Source: Jannaschia sp. S6380 (GTDB taxonomy: Bacteria > Pseudomonadota > Alphaproteobacteria > Rhodobacterales > Rhodobacteraceae). From it: a stretch of DNA of 64,000 bases. Below the pieces are notes generated by a model that was given only the letters and a program-made list of their open reading frames with translations, did no database searches and had not been told where the DNA came from. Position numbers and translations under genes: made by a program. Each line of letters opens with the position of its first letter. Positions within the stretch are counted from its first letter, which is position 1. Shown here in pieces: positions 1-8,729 of this stretch. The DNA lies in the NCBI RefSeq assembly GCF_023015695.1, contig NZ_JALKAS010000001.1:1612001-1676000 (forward strand), given 5' to 3'.

Positions 1-180
1 ATCTTCATCTGGGCCCTCTGGGCCTATGCGGCGGCCCTTTCGGTCTGTGTGGCCCTGCACTGGACGATCCGGCGGCTGGCCCTGCGTCGTGCCCGCGCGG
101 AGGCCGCCTGGGACGCCCGGGTGGCGCGCGCCATCGCCAAGGGGCGATCCGGGCCAGCGGCGGCCGAGCGGCGCGGCTAG
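1..180 (+). CDS. C-terminal end of an unidentified membrane protein (partial)
   Basis: Reading from base 1 gives 59 residues ending in TAG at 178-180; the 5' end lies outside the window. The first ~20 residues (IFIWALWAYAAALSVCVALH) form a hydrophobic, membrane-like segment. An Arg/Ala-rich basic tail follows and is probably cytoplasmic. I do not recognise the family; it could be the last transmembrane helix of a transporter or a small membrane protein. The only support is the open frame and the sensible helix-plus-tail pattern. Confidence 0.5.
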   Translation: MFIWALWAYAAALSVCVALHWTIRRLALRRARAEAAWDARVARAIAKGRSGPAAAERRG

Positions 181-266
181 CCCACCCCTCGCCTGCCAGA
201 GGGGAACGGCGGTAATAAAGATCGTTGCAAGACGCCAGAGAAGCGCCGCCGAAACAGCGCGGCCGA

Positions 267-374
267 CTAGGGCAGCGCGAGCAGTTCCATCAGCGAAAAG
301 CCCCCGAACAGAAACGGTGCCCAAGCCAACAGGCCGATGGCGATGATGAAGGCGGTGCGAAACTGGTCCGGCAT
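267..374 (-). CDS. Small single-helix membrane protein, 35 aa
   Basis: This short ORF encodes 35 residues beginning MPDQFRTAFIIAIGLLAWAP and ending in MELLALP. A near-perfect Shine-Dalgarno (AGGAGGAGAG) lies about 4 bases before the ATG. The protein is one hydrophobic span (about residues 9-28) with a short polar N-terminus, so it should sit in the inner membrane. It lies about 95 bases downstream of the aminotransferase gene on the same strand and could share its transcript. No function can be assigned. The strong RBS and membrane-like composition argue that it is real rather than chance. Confidence 0.6.
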   Translation of the reverse strand: MPDQFRTAFIIAIGLLAWAPFLFGGFSLMELLALP

Positions 375-469
375 GATCTCTCCTCCTGATGTCCCGTAGG
401 CACGTAGACCGCGCCGCCGAAGTTTCGGACATCAGGCCGATCGTTCATGCAATACCACCTGTGCAGAAA

Positions 470-1666
470 TCAAGCCCCCGCGATGGCTTTCGCCGCGCGG
501 TCCAGCGCGCCGGCACCATGCGGAATGCCGAGCGCCTTCAGCCCGGCATCCATCGCGGCCAGCGTCCCCAGCAGCGAGTGCGCCGACACGTGCCCCATGT
601 GGCCGATCCGTAGGAAGTCGTGCCAGATCGGGTCGTCGGGCGGGGCCATCCCGATGCCGATGCCCAGGGTCAGGCCGGCTTCGCGTTCCACCCATTCGCG
701 AAGGGCCGTGCCGTGTTTCGGCAGGCGCACCGCCGTCACGGCATGGCTTCGCGCCTCGGGCGTGCGGACATTGCGCTCCATCCCGCCCGGCACCTCCCAC
801 GCGTCGAAGGCGGCGTGAATCGCACCGGCCAGGGTGGCATGACGGGCCCAGGCGTTCTCCACCCCCTCCTCGTGGACAAGCATGTCCAGCGCTTCACGCA
901 GGCCATAGAGGTGATGCGTCGGCCCGGTCCCGTTGAAATAGCGGTAGTAGATGGCAGGCTCGGTTCGCGGAACCCAGTCCCAATAGGCGGTGACGCAGTC
1001 GGCCCGGTCCCGCGCGCGGGCGGCACGGGCGTTGTAGAACACGAAGCACATGCCGGCCGGGGTCATCAGGCCTTTCTGGCTGCCGGTGATGGCCGTGTCG
1101 GCACCCCATTCGTCCATCTCGAACACGTCGCATCCCATCGAGGCGATGCAATCCGCCTGCAAAAGTGCCGGATGGCCGGCGGCGTCCATTTCCGCCCGGA
1201 TGGCGCGGGTGTCGGACCGGACCGAAGAGGACGTGTCGACATGAACCAGCAGCACCGATCTGATTTCATGCGTCGGGTCGTCGCGCAGGCGCTGGCCGAT
1301 GGCCGCCGCGTCCATCGCGGTCCGGTTGCCGAAATCGAGGAACTCGACCCGCAGACCCAGCCCCCTGGCCACGTCGGCCCAGCCGTCGGCGAAACTGCCG
1401 GTGCGGGGGATAAGCACCAGATCGCCCCGCGAATGCGTGTTCGCCAGAACGGCTTCCCATGCGGCATGGCCGTTGCCGATATAGATCGCCACGTGCCCCT
1501 CCGTCCGCGCGACCTTGCGAAGATCGGGGATCAGCGAATGCGTCAGGTCCACCAGCGGACCGGTATAGATGTTGGGCGACGGACGGTGCATCGCGCGCAG
1601 AACCCGTTCGGGAACGATCGACGGGCCGGGGATGGCGAGCGTCTGGGGCCCATGGGCGAGCGACAT
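470..1666 (-). CDS. Class V PLP aminotransferase (serine/alanine-glyoxylate type)
   Basis: This 398-residue protein belongs to the fold-type I, class V aminotransferases that move amino groups between alanine or serine and glyoxylate or another keto acid in the cytoplasm. The N-terminal TLAIPGPSIVPERVLRAMHRPS is the family's substrate-loop signature. The PLP-binding lysine is K198 in GSQKGLM, and the aspartate ahead of it lies in the ADCIASMGCD segment. Length is normal for the family. The start ATG is the first in a frame that opens with the conserved N-terminus. It stands alone, divergent from ygfZ, about 100 bases away. The exact substrate pair (serine, alanine or (S)-ureidoglycine with glyoxylate) cannot be told from sequence reading. 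Confidence 0.85.
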   Translation of the reverse strand: MSLAHGPQTLAIPGPSIVPERVLRAMHRPSPNIYTGPLVDLTHSLIPDLRKVARTEGHVAIYIGNGHAAWEAVLANTHSRGDLVLIPRTGSFADGWADVARGLGLRVEFLDFGNRTAMDAAAIGQRLRDDPTHEIRSVLLVHVDTSSSVRSDTRAIRAEMDAAGHPALLQADCIASMGCDVFEMDEWGADTAITGSQKGLMTPAGMCFVFYNARAARARDRADCVTAYWDWVPRTEPAIYYRYFNGTGPTHHLYGLREALDMLVHEEGVENAWARHATLAGAIHAAFDAWEVPGGMERNVRTPEARSHAVTAVRLPKHGTALREWVEREAGLTLGIGIGMAPPDDPIWHDFLRIGHMGHVSAHSLLGTLAAMDAGLKALGIPHGAGALDRAAKAIAGA

Positions 1667-1732
1667 GGCGGACTCCGGCGGAAAAGGTCCCGGGCATCGC
1701 TACTTGGCGGCTTCGCGGGGGTCAATCGGGGC

Positions 1733-1760
1733 TTGGCACGCTTGCGGGATTGCCTATCTG
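1733..1760 (+). promoter_or_regulatory. Putative ygfZ promoter placing transcription start at the ATG (leaderless)
   Basis: TTGGCA (1733-1738), a 16-base spacer, then TATCTG (1755-1760). The start codon is only 5-8 bases past the -10 box, and no Shine-Dalgarno lies between. The transcript would begin at or next to the tandem ATGATG, which suggests leaderless translation. Confidence 0.4.
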
Positions 1761-1765
1761 TATCG

Positions 1766-2497
1766 ATGATGACCGCACGTACCGTCCTCCGCATCTCGGG
1801 CCCCGACCGCGAGAAGTTCCTCGCGGGCCTTCTGACGCGGGACGTGCCCGCGTCGGGCCTGGGTTATGCGGCCCTGCTGACGCCGCAGGGCAAGTACCTG
1901 GCCGACTTCATCACCTTCCGCGACGACGACGCCTGTTATCTGGACATCGCCGCCGACCTGGCGCCGGCGCTGGCGCAGCGCCTGAATATGTATCGTCTGC
2001 GGTCCAAGGTGGAGATCGCGGATGCCGGCCTGACCGTCGGTCGCGGCACTGGCGATGCGCCGCCAGACGCCCTGCCCGACCCGCGGCCCGGAATGGGCTG
2101 GCGCGTCTATGGCGGCCCGGGCGATGACGGCACCGACAGGCATGCCTTGCGGGTGGAGGCGCTGGTCCCCGCCTTCGGCCGCGAGCTCATTCCGAACGAG
2201 AGTTATATCCTCGAGATGGGATTCGAGCGGCTGAACGGCGTCGATTTCCGCAAGGGCTGCTATGTCGGGCAGGAGATTGTGGCCCGCATGAAGCACAAGA
2301 CGGAGCTGCGAAAGGGCCTGGCTCGGATCACCGGACCGGATCTGGAACCGGGGGCCGCGATCACGGCAGGCGGCCGGGCGGTCGGCACCGTGCATACCGT
2401 GTCAAGGGACCGCGGCCTTGCCTATCTACGTTTCGACCGGGCCGAGGGGATGGAAGCGGCGGGACACCCCGTGCGCCTGGATATCCGCGGCATCTGA
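1766..2497 (+). CDS. ygfZ: YgfZ/GcvT-domain folate-binding protein
   Basis: This 243-residue protein is a YgfZ/IBA57-type factor, which uses folate to help assemble or repair iron-sulfur clusters in enzymes such as MiaB. The diagnostic motif KGCYVGQEIV is present (about residues 171-180) with its conserved cysteine. The GcvT-like N-terminus (VLRISGPDREKFLAGLLTRDV) begins right after the start. Two ATGs stand in tandem at 1766 and 1769, and a promoter-like element ends 5 bases upstream, so the message may be leaderless. The frame stays open far upstream with no start signal, so a longer protein is unlikely. It is divergent from the aminotransferase gene. Confidence 0.9.
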   Translation: MMTARTVLRISGPDREKFLAGLLTRDVPASGLGYAALLTPQGKYLADFITFRDDDACYLDIAADLAPALAQRLNMYRLRSKVEIADAGLTVGRGTGDAPPDALPDPRPGMGWRVYGGPGDDGTDRHALRVEALVPAFGRELIPNESYILEMGFERLNGVDFRKGCYVGQEIVARMKHKTELRKGLARITGPDLEPGAAITAGGRAVGTVHTVSRDRGLAYLRFDRAEGMEAAGHPVRLDIRGI

Positions 2498-2579
2498 TTG
2501 GTTTCGCCACCACTTTTTACGACGATCTGACCCAGTTTGACGCGATTGGTTGCGATTGCGGATTCGGTGAACGACACCG

Positions 2580-3038
2580 ATGCTCCGCGACATGCGGAAC
2601 GACGACGAGCTGGCCTTCGTACTCGGCCATGAATACGGCGACCTGGATGGCCAGCACATCCAGAAACCCGAACGGCAGGCGCGGGCCGGCGCCCCTCTGC
2701 TCGGCGTCGTCGTGGCGGCGGCCACCCAGCGGGCCCAGAACAGCGGCCAGATAGTCGGCGACAGCATGGAAATCGGCAGCGTGATCGGCCAGCGCGCGCT
2801 CTCGCAGACCTATAAGCTGGAAAGCGACACGCCGGGCACGCTCATCACGCATCGGGCCGGATACGACCCCGTGCGGGGGGCCGCGTATCTCGCCCGTCCA
2901 GACAAGACCGGATCGGGGCAGGGGCAGCTGTCGTTCTGGGACGCGCATCCGCCCGACGCGACGCGCTTGGCTACCATCATGGCCACCGTCCGCCAGATCG
3001 AATCCCGGGGCGGGATCGGGCGCAAGGCAACCCGCTGA
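2580..3038 (+). pseudogene. Decayed M48-family peptidase remnant
   Basis: The 152-residue reading frame matches the C-terminal half of periplasmic M48 metallopeptidases: LRDMRNDDELAFVLGHE, then the SQTYKLESDTPGT, GYDPVRGAAYLARP and SFWDAHPPDATRLATI blocks in family order. The zinc site is broken. HExxH reads HEYGD, losing the second histidine, and the usual ExEAD zinc-glutamate block reads KLESD. The N-terminal half, signal peptide and RBS are missing, and the preceding ~80 bases have stops in the same frame. A fragment in another frame just upstream (about 2543-2575, VAIADSVN) may be a further shifted remnant. It is most likely a pseudogene; a catalytically dead short protein is the alternative. 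Confidence 0.65.
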
Positions 3039-3121
3039 GGCGTCGCGGGGCGGGGGAACGGTTTGCCCCCGCCCCGCGGAGCCCTTACCTGTGCCGGGAT
3101 CAATCCAGACGAGGCCCGCGA

Positions 3122-4936
3122 ATGACCCCCCTGCACGACGCCAATGCCACCCCCGCCGCCGGTGATCCCATGGGCGATCTGCCGGAATGGAACCTCGACG
3201 ACCTCTATACCGCCGAGGATGCGCCGGAACTGCTGGCCGATCTCGACTGGCTGGAGGCGGAGTGCCGGACCTATGCCGCCGATTACGAGGGCAAGCTGGC
3301 CGGGCTTGACGCCAACGGCATGCTGCGCGCGATTGAGAGGAACGAGAAGATCGATCAGGTCGCCGGCCGGATCATGTCCTATGCCGGGCTACGCTACTAC
3401 CAGAAGACGACCGATGGCGGCCGCGCCAAGTTCATGTCCGACATGGAGGGGCGGATCACCGACATGACCACCCCGCTGGTGTTCTTCGGGTTGGAGTTCA
3501 ACCGCCTGGAGGACGACCACCTGAACGCGCTCTATGCCGAGAGCGACGCATTGGCGCGCTATCGCCCCGCGCTCGACCGCCTGCGCGCGATGAAGCCGTA
3601 TCAGCTTTCCGATGAACTGGAGCGGTTCCTGCACGACACCTCCGTCGTGGGCGCGTCGGCCTGGAACAAACTTTTCGACGAGACGATCGCGGGCCTGACC
3701 TTCGACGTGGACGGCGAGCAGCTGGGCATCGAGGCCACCCTGAACCTGCTGACAGATCCCGACCGCGCCCGGCGCGAGACCGGCGCACGCGCGCTGGCCG
3801 ACGTCTTCGGCCGCAACGTCCGCACCTTCGCCCGCGTCCACAACACGCTGGCCAAGGAGAAGGAGATCACCGACCGCTGGCGGGGCCTGCCCTCGCCGCA
3901 GGCGTCCCGCCATCTGGCCAACCATGTGGAACCCGAAGTCGTGCAGGCCCTGCGCGACGCGGTCGTCGCCGCCTACCCGCGCCTGTCGCACCGCTACTAC
4001 AAGCTGAAGGCGACATGGCTGGGGCTCGACACGCTGCAGGTCTGGGACAGGAACGCACCCCTGCCGATGGAGGAGACGCGCACCATCGGCTGGGATGAGG
4101 CGCGCAAGACCGTCATGGATGCCTATTCGGGTTTCTCGCCGGACATGGCGAAGCTGGCCGCGCCCTTCTTCGACCAGGGGTGGATCGACGCCGGGGTCAA
4201 ACCGGGCAAGGCCCCCGGCGCCTTCGCCCACCCGACGGTCACGAACGTGCATCCGTATGTGATGCTGAATTACCTGGGCAAGCCGCGCGACGTGATGACC
4301 CTGGCGCATGAACTGGGCCACGGCGTCCATCAGGTCCTGGCGGCCGACCAGGGCGAGATGCTGTCATCGACCCCGCTGACGCTGGCCGAAACTGCCAGCG
4401 TGTTCGGTGAGATGCTGACCTTTCGCGCCATGCTGGACGGGGCACGCGACGACGCGCAGCGCAAGGTGATGCTGGCCGGCAAGGTCGAGGACATGATCAA
4501 CACCGTCGTCCGCCAGATCGCGTTCTACGATTTCGAGTGCAAGCTGCACGAGGCGCGCCGCGCGGGCGAGATGACGCCCGACGACATCGACGCCCTGTGG
4601 ATGAGCGTGCAAGCCGAAAGTCTGGGCCCGGTGTTCGAGTACATGGACGGATACGAGCATTTCTGGGCCTACATCCCCCATTTCGTCCACTCGCCCTTTT
4701 ACGTCTACGCCTATGCCTTCGGCGACGGTCTGGTGAACGCGCTCTATGCCGCCTACGAAGACCAGCCCGAGGGATTCCAGGAGAAGTATTTCGACATGCT
4801 TCGCGCAGGCGGATCCAAGCATCACAAGGAACTGCTGGCGCCGTTCGGGCTCGACGCGTCCGATCCGTCCTTCTGGGACAAGGGCTTGGCGATGATCGAA
4901 GGGTTCATCGACCAGTTGGAGGCGCTGGAGGACTGA
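3122..4936 (+). CDS. pepF: M3 family oligoendopeptidase F
   Basis: This 604-residue M3 zinc metallopeptidase degrades oligopeptides in the cytoplasm. The HExxH site is AHELGHGVHQ (H396, E397, H400). The third zinc ligand is expected in the following TLAETASVFGEML helix, and the YDFECKLHEARRAGEM and FYVYAYAFGDGLVNALY blocks are typical of the PepF/M3B clade. Length matches the clade at about 600. A promoter-like TTTGCC-N17-TTACCT pair precedes the start. It converges on the SDR gene with only one base between the two stop codons. Substrates cannot be specified. Confidence 0.92.
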   Translation: MTPLHDANATPAAGDPMGDLPEWNLDDLYTAEDAPELLADLDWLEAECRTYAADYEGKLAGLDANGMLRAIERNEKIDQVAGRIMSYAGLRYYQKTTDGGRAKFMSDMEGRITDMTTPLVFFGLEFNRLEDDHLNALYAESDALARYRPALDRLRAMKPYQLSDELERFLHDTSVVGASAWNKLFDETIAGLTFDVDGEQLGIEATLNLLTDPDRARRETGARALADVFGRNVRTFARVHNTLAKEKEITDRWRGLPSPQASRHLANHVEPEVVQALRDAVVAAYPRLSHRYYKLKATWLGLDTLQVWDRNAPLPMEETRTIGWDEARKTVMDAYSGFSPDMAKLAAPFFDQGWIDAGVKPGKAPGAFAHPTVTNVHPYVMLNYLGKPRDVMTLAHELGHGVHQVLAADQGEMLSSTPLTLAETASVFGEMLTFRAMLDGARDDAQRKVMLAGKVEDMINTVVRQIAFYDFECKLHEARRAGEMTPDDIDALWMSVQAESLGPVFEYMDGYEHFWAYIPHFVHSPFYVYAYAFGDGLVNALYAAYEDQPEGFQEKYFDMLRAGGSKHHKELLAPFGLDASDPSFWDKGLAMIEGFIDQLEALED

Positions 4937-4937
4937 G

Positions 4938-5636
4938 CTAGCTGCCCCGACGCATCGCGGCGAGGACCGCACGCGGGCCGGACGCCTCCGCCGGCTCGGC
5001 CCGCGCGATGGCGGGTGTCTCGCGGATGTGCAGGTCCTCCTCGGCGCATCGCAGCATGAACGCCGCCAAATCGCCCGTCCGCGTGCGGATCAGATGGCGC
5101 GGAATCACGTCGGCGAAGATCTCGAAATCGCCGCTGGGGCCTTCGTCGAGGAGCCAGCCGGGACGAACCGCCGTCCAGCGGATGTCGCCGGCTTCGCGCA
5201 GGATGCCCTCCATCCTGGCCATGTCGGCCACGATCGTGGACAGCGCCATCCGGGCGGCGAGTTCGAACCAGATCGGCCCGCGCGCCATGGTCCGCACGAA
5301 ACTGGCCGAGATGGTGATCAGGCGGTCCACCCCCGCCCCGCGCATCGCGGTCAGTATGTTCCGCGTGCCGTCGGAATGAAGCGGCGGCGGCGACCAGGCG
5401 GCGCGCGACGCCGCATGGATGCCCACTGCGTTAAGGACCACGTCCACATCCGCCATGTCGCGCTCGGGGGCCCCGGGGTTCAGGATGTCCGTCTCGGTCC
5501 ATTCCAGATCCGCGGCCTGCATCGCATCCCTGTCGTGTCGCAGGACCGAGGCGCGCACGCGGTGCCCGCGGTCCAGCGCCTGCCGCACGATCCGGCGACC
5601 GGTCGCGCCGTCGGCGCCGTAGACGAGAATGTGCAT
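4938..5636 (-). CDS. NAD(P)-binding atypical SDR (NmrA-like)
   Basis: This 232-residue Rossmann protein has an N-terminal dinucleotide loop GADGATGRR (residues 7-15). It also has the NAVGIHAASR, LITISASFV and WTAVRPGWLLDEG segments of atypical short-chain dehydrogenases (SDR a5/NmrA/BVR-B group). These either reduce small substrates or sense NAD(P)H. The classical YxxxK pair is not obvious, as usual for this subgroup. It converges on pepF and is divergent from pth across about 120 bases. The reaction is unknown. Confidence 0.75.
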   Translation of the reverse strand: MHILVYGADGATGRRIVRQALDRGHRVRASVLRHDRDAMQAADLEWTETDILNPGAPERDMADVDVVLNAVGIHAASRAAWSPPPLHSDGTRNILTAMRGAGVDRLITISASFVRTMARGPIWFELAARMALSTIVADMARMEGILREAGDIRWTAVRPGWLLDEGPSGDFEIFADVIPRHLIRTRTGDLAAFMLRCAEEDLHIRETPAIARAEPAEASGPRAVLAAMRRGS

Positions 5637-5758
5637 CGCGACCCCCGCGTCCGAGTTCCGCCGGTCAACCTTCGCCCGTCGATCCGGGTTCCGCCACCAC
5701 TGGCCCAGCGCCCGCGATTGGCCTAGCTTGCCGCGCGCGAGGATCGAAAGGCGGCGCG

Positions 5759-6448
5759 ATGCAACTCTGGGTTGGGCTGGGAAACCCCGGCGCGAAATAT
5801 GCGGGCAACCGTCATAATATCGGCTTCATGGCGCTGGACCGGCTGGCCGAGGATCAGGGGGCTACGTGGCGGTCCAAGTTTCAGGGAGAGCTGGCCGAAC
5901 TGCGTTTCGGACCCGAACGCGTCTGGCTGCTGAAACCCGCCACATTCATGAACCTGTCCGGTCAGTCCGTCGGAGCGGCGATGCGTTTTCACAAGCTCGA
6001 GCCTGCCGATGTCACCGTCTTCCATGACGAACTGGACCTCGCACCCGGCAAACTGCGCCTGAAGCAGGGTGGCGGGCATGCCGGGCACAACGGTCTGCGG
6101 TCGATCCATCAGCATATCGGCCCCGATTATGCCCGCGTTCGACTGGGCATTGGCCATCCGGGCCACAAGGATCGCGTCTCGGGTTACGTACTGTCGGATT
6201 TCGCCAAAGCCGAGGCGACGATGCTCGACGATCTGCTGCGCGGCATCCTCGACGGTGCCCCGCATCTTGCAGCGCGCGATGGCGCCGGCTTCAGCAACGC
6301 CGTTGCGCTGCGCATGAACCCGCCGCGCACCGCCGCGAAGACGGCGCCGCAGACCCCGACCGCACCGCCCGCGAACAATTCGAGCGATGAGGAAACCGAA
6401 AGCGAACATCTGTCGCCGCTGCAGCGATTGGCCCGGCGCTTTCGATGA
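5759..6448 (+). CDS. pth: Peptidyl-tRNA hydrolase
   Basis: This 229-residue enzyme releases tRNA from peptidyl-tRNA that drops off ribosomes. The family signatures are present: VGLGNPGAKYAGNRHNIGF with the catalytic His19, KPATFMNLSG, and FHDELDLAPGKLRLKQGGG. After about residue 185 there is a low-complexity tail rich in Pro/Ala/Thr and acid, ending in a basic stretch. This makes the protein longer than the ~190-residue norm, as is common in the Rhodobacteraceae. In many relatives pth follows rplY; here rplY lies about 44 kb away. Its stop overlaps the next start by 4 bases (ATGA). Confidence 0.95.
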   Translation: MQLWVGLGNPGAKYAGNRHNIGFMALDRLAEDQGATWRSKFQGELAELRFGPERVWLLKPATFMNLSGQSVGAAMRFHKLEPADVTVFHDELDLAPGKLRLKQGGGHAGHNGLRSIHQHIGPDYARVRLGIGHPGHKDRVSGYVLSDFAKAEATMLDDLLRGILDGAPHLAARDGAGFSNAVALRMNPPRTAAKTAPQTPTAPPANNSSDEETESEHLSPLQRLARRFR

Positions 6449-7470
6449 CACGGGCGCTGACGCGGGCATTCCACTATCAGGCCCGCGCCTGCGCATCGCT
6501 CGGATCGCCCTTCATGGCCCGCCTGATGACGCTTCTGGGCGACAGGCTGGACCCGGTGCATGGCACCGTCGCCGCAAAGCTATTCGCCTGGACGGGCGAA
6601 CCGGGGCCGTCGAGCGCATCGCTGCCGCTGCGCCTGGCTGGCGGGCTGCATGCGCTTCGCCTGGCCGGTGATCGGACATTGGCCGATGTCTATCCGCCCG
6701 AGGTGGTGGAGGATGACGCGCTCTGGCGCGTCGCGTCGGACGCCATGCTGCGCGAATCCGATTTCCTGCTGGACTGGATCGCCTCGCCCCCGCAGACGAA
6801 CGAACTCGGGCGGGCCGCCGTCCTGCGCGCCATCGGCCATTGGCTGGCGGCGCGTCAGGATCTGCCACTCGACCTGTGCGAACTGGGGGCGTCCGCCGGT
6901 CTTAACCTGCACTGGGATCGCTATGCCCTGCGGATCGGCGACTGCAGCTTCGGCCCGACCGACGCGGCCGTCGAACTGACGCCTGACTGGTCCGGTCCGA
7001 TGCCGCCCGCGATCGAGCCGCGCATCGTCGCGCGCCGGGGGGTCGATCTGAACCCGCTGTCGCCGCGGGCGGACCGGCAACGCCTGATGGCCTATATCTG
7101 GCCCGACCAACCCGATCGCCTTGCCCGGATGGAGGCGGCCCTGGCCTCGCCCTCGACGCCGGTCGACCGGGCGGATGCGGCCGACTGGCTGCGGCGGCTG
7201 GTCCCGCAGCGATCCGGCACCACGCGTCTCATCTGCCATACCGTTGCATGGCAATATTTCCCGCCGCCGACCCAGGCCCGCGCGACCGACGCGATCGAGC
7301 GCGCCGGACGCGCCGCGACCGATGCCGCGCCCCTGGCCTGGTTCGGGATGGAGGCGGACGGGAACGGCCCCGGTGCCGCGCTGACGATCCGCCTCTGGCC
7401 GGGCGATACGCACGTGGAAGCCGGGCGCGCCGACTTCCATGGCCGCTGGGTGGATTGGCGCCTGACGTAG
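6445..7470 (+). CDS. DUF2332 family protein
   Basis: This 341-residue cytoplasmic protein belongs to the uncharacterised DUF2332 family. It shows the family's conserved N-terminal FHYQARAC segment, the SDFLLDWIASPPQTNE region, and the GASAGLNLHWDRY motif. That glycine-rich motif resembles the SAM-binding loop of methyltransferases, and HTVAWQYFP follows near the C-terminus. Function is unknown; a methyltransferase-like fold is an inference from that loop. It overlaps pth by 4 bases and is probably translated by coupling to it. Confidence 0.8.
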   Translation: MTRALTRAFHYQARACASLGSPFMARLMTLLGDRLDPVHGTVAAKLFAWTGEPGPSSASLPLRLAGGLHALRLAGDRTLADVYPPEVVEDDALWRVASDAMLRESDFLLDWIASPPQTNELGRAAVLRAIGHWLAARQDLPLDLCELGASAGLNLHWDRYALRIGDCSFGPTDAAVELTPDWSGPMPPAIEPRIVARRGVDLNPLSPRADRQRLMAYIWPDQPDRLARMEAALASPSTPVDRADAADWLRRLVPQRSGTTRLICHTVAWQYFPPPTQARATDAIERAGRAATDAAPLAWFGMEADGNGPGAALTIRLWPGDTHVEAGRADFHGRWVDWRLT

Positions 7471-7529
7471 CGGCGCGCTGGACCGGGCACGGGCCACGTG
7501 ATCACCTGCGCGCCAAAAAGGGGGGATAC

Positions 7530-8681
7530 ATGCGCCGCTGGATCGTACGGACGGGATTGGCGCTGCTGGCCTTGCTGGGGCTGGCGGTGGGCGCGGCCGT
7601 CTGGAAGCACGAGGAAATCTTGCGTCTGATGGCGGTAAACACGCTGTTCGACGCCGATCGCATCGTCGCGAATTTCAGCGAGATGGACCGGGCCTTCCTG
7701 ACCGTGCCCGTCGTCGCCGAACCCGGGCGCGCGCTTCCCGAGGGGCCGGGGGTGCCGCTGCCGGCCGGCGCCCAGAAATGGATCGACGAGCGATCCGTCA
7801 CCGGCCTTGTCGTCCTGCATGACGGTCAGGTCACGCATGAAAGCTATCACCTGGGGACCGGGCCGGACGACCTGCGGATGAGCTGGTCGGTCGCCAAGTC
7901 GTTCCTGTCGCTGCTGACGGGCATCCTGATCGACGAGGGGTTCGTGGCACTCGACGATCCCGTCACCCGTCATGCGCCGGAACTGCGCGGCACGGCCTAT
8001 GACGGTGCGACACTGGAGGACGTGCTGCAGATGGAAAGCGGCGTCGCCTTCGACGAGGACTATTTCGACCGTGCCAGCGACATCAACCGGATGGGCCGCG
8101 TCATCGCGCTGGGCGGGGCGCTCGACACGTTCACTGCGGGGCTCGGCGCGCGGGACCGCGTGCCGGGTGGCCCGATGAAATACGTCTCGATGGATACGCA
8201 TGTCATCGGCATGGTGCTGCGGGGCGCCACGGGACGCACGATCCCCGACCTGATGGCGGAAAAGGTGATCGGCCCGCTGGGCATCGGTCCGGCCTTCTAT
8301 CTGACCGATGGGGTGGGGGCGGCCTTCGTCCTGGGCGGCCTGAACCTGACCACGCGCGACTACGCGCGCATGGGCCTGGCGGTGGCCCGTGGCGGGCGGC
8401 TGGACGGGCGCCAAGTCGTGCCCGAAGCGTGGGTCGACCAGTCAACGCGCCCTTCGGCCAACACCGAACCGGGGTCGATGAGATACGGCTATCAATGGTG
8501 GATGCCCGCCGACATGCGACCGGGCGAGGTCATGGCCCAGGGCGTCTATGGCCAGTTCGTATATATCGACAGGGTGCGCGACGTGGTGATCGCCGTGAAC
8601 TCCGCCGATCGCGGGTTTCGCGAACCGGGCGTATCGGCCGCGAACATCGAGATGTTCCGTCGCATCGCAGCGGCGCAGTAG
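7530..8681 (+). CDS. Membrane-anchored serine hydrolase (class C beta-lactamase-like)
   Basis: This 383-residue member of the penicillin-binding/beta-lactamase-like hydrolases starts with a signal anchor (about residues 5-25), which places the domain in the periplasm. The nucleophile motif SxxK is SVAKSF, preceded by MSW. The second motif reads KYVSMDTH where Y-x-N is usual. DYARMGLAVARGGRLDGRQVV and YGYQWWMP are typical of the 6-aminohexanoate/EstB-like group. These enzymes are usually esterases or amide hydrolases, not drug-resistance enzymes. The start follows AAAGGGGGG. The natural substrate is not known. Confidence 0.82.
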   Translation: MRRWIVRTGLALLALLGLAVGAAVWKHEEILRLMAVNTLFDADRIVANFSEMDRAFLTVPVVAEPGRALPEGPGVPLPAGAQKWIDERSVTGLVVLHDGQVTHESYHLGTGPDDLRMSWSVAKSFLSLLTGILIDEGFVALDDPVTRHAPELRGTAYDGATLEDVLQMESGVAFDEDYFDRASDINRMGRVIALGGALDTFTAGLGARDRVPGGPMKYVSMDTHVIGMVLRGATGRTIPDLMAEKVIGPLGIGPAFYLTDGVGAAFVLGGLNLTTRDYARMGLAVARGGRLDGRQVVPEAWVDQSTRPSANTEPGSMRYGYQWWMPADMRPGEVMAQGVYGQFVYIDRVRDVVIAVNSADRGFREPGVSAANIEMFRRIAAAQ

Positions 8682-8729
8682 ACCGCGGGCGTCCCCGTGC
8701 TACCTTCGACGCGAAAACAGGAGGAGGCG

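Noticed and set aside
203..226. GGAAC-N15-CGTT, an EcfG-like pattern
   Set aside because: The spacer is 15, not 16-17, and no plus-strand gene follows; it lies antisense to the small gene at 267-374.
5667..5692. GGAAC-N17-GGTT on the minus strand upstream of the SDR gene
   Set aside because: The -10 part is GGTT rather than CGTT, so it is only a near-match.
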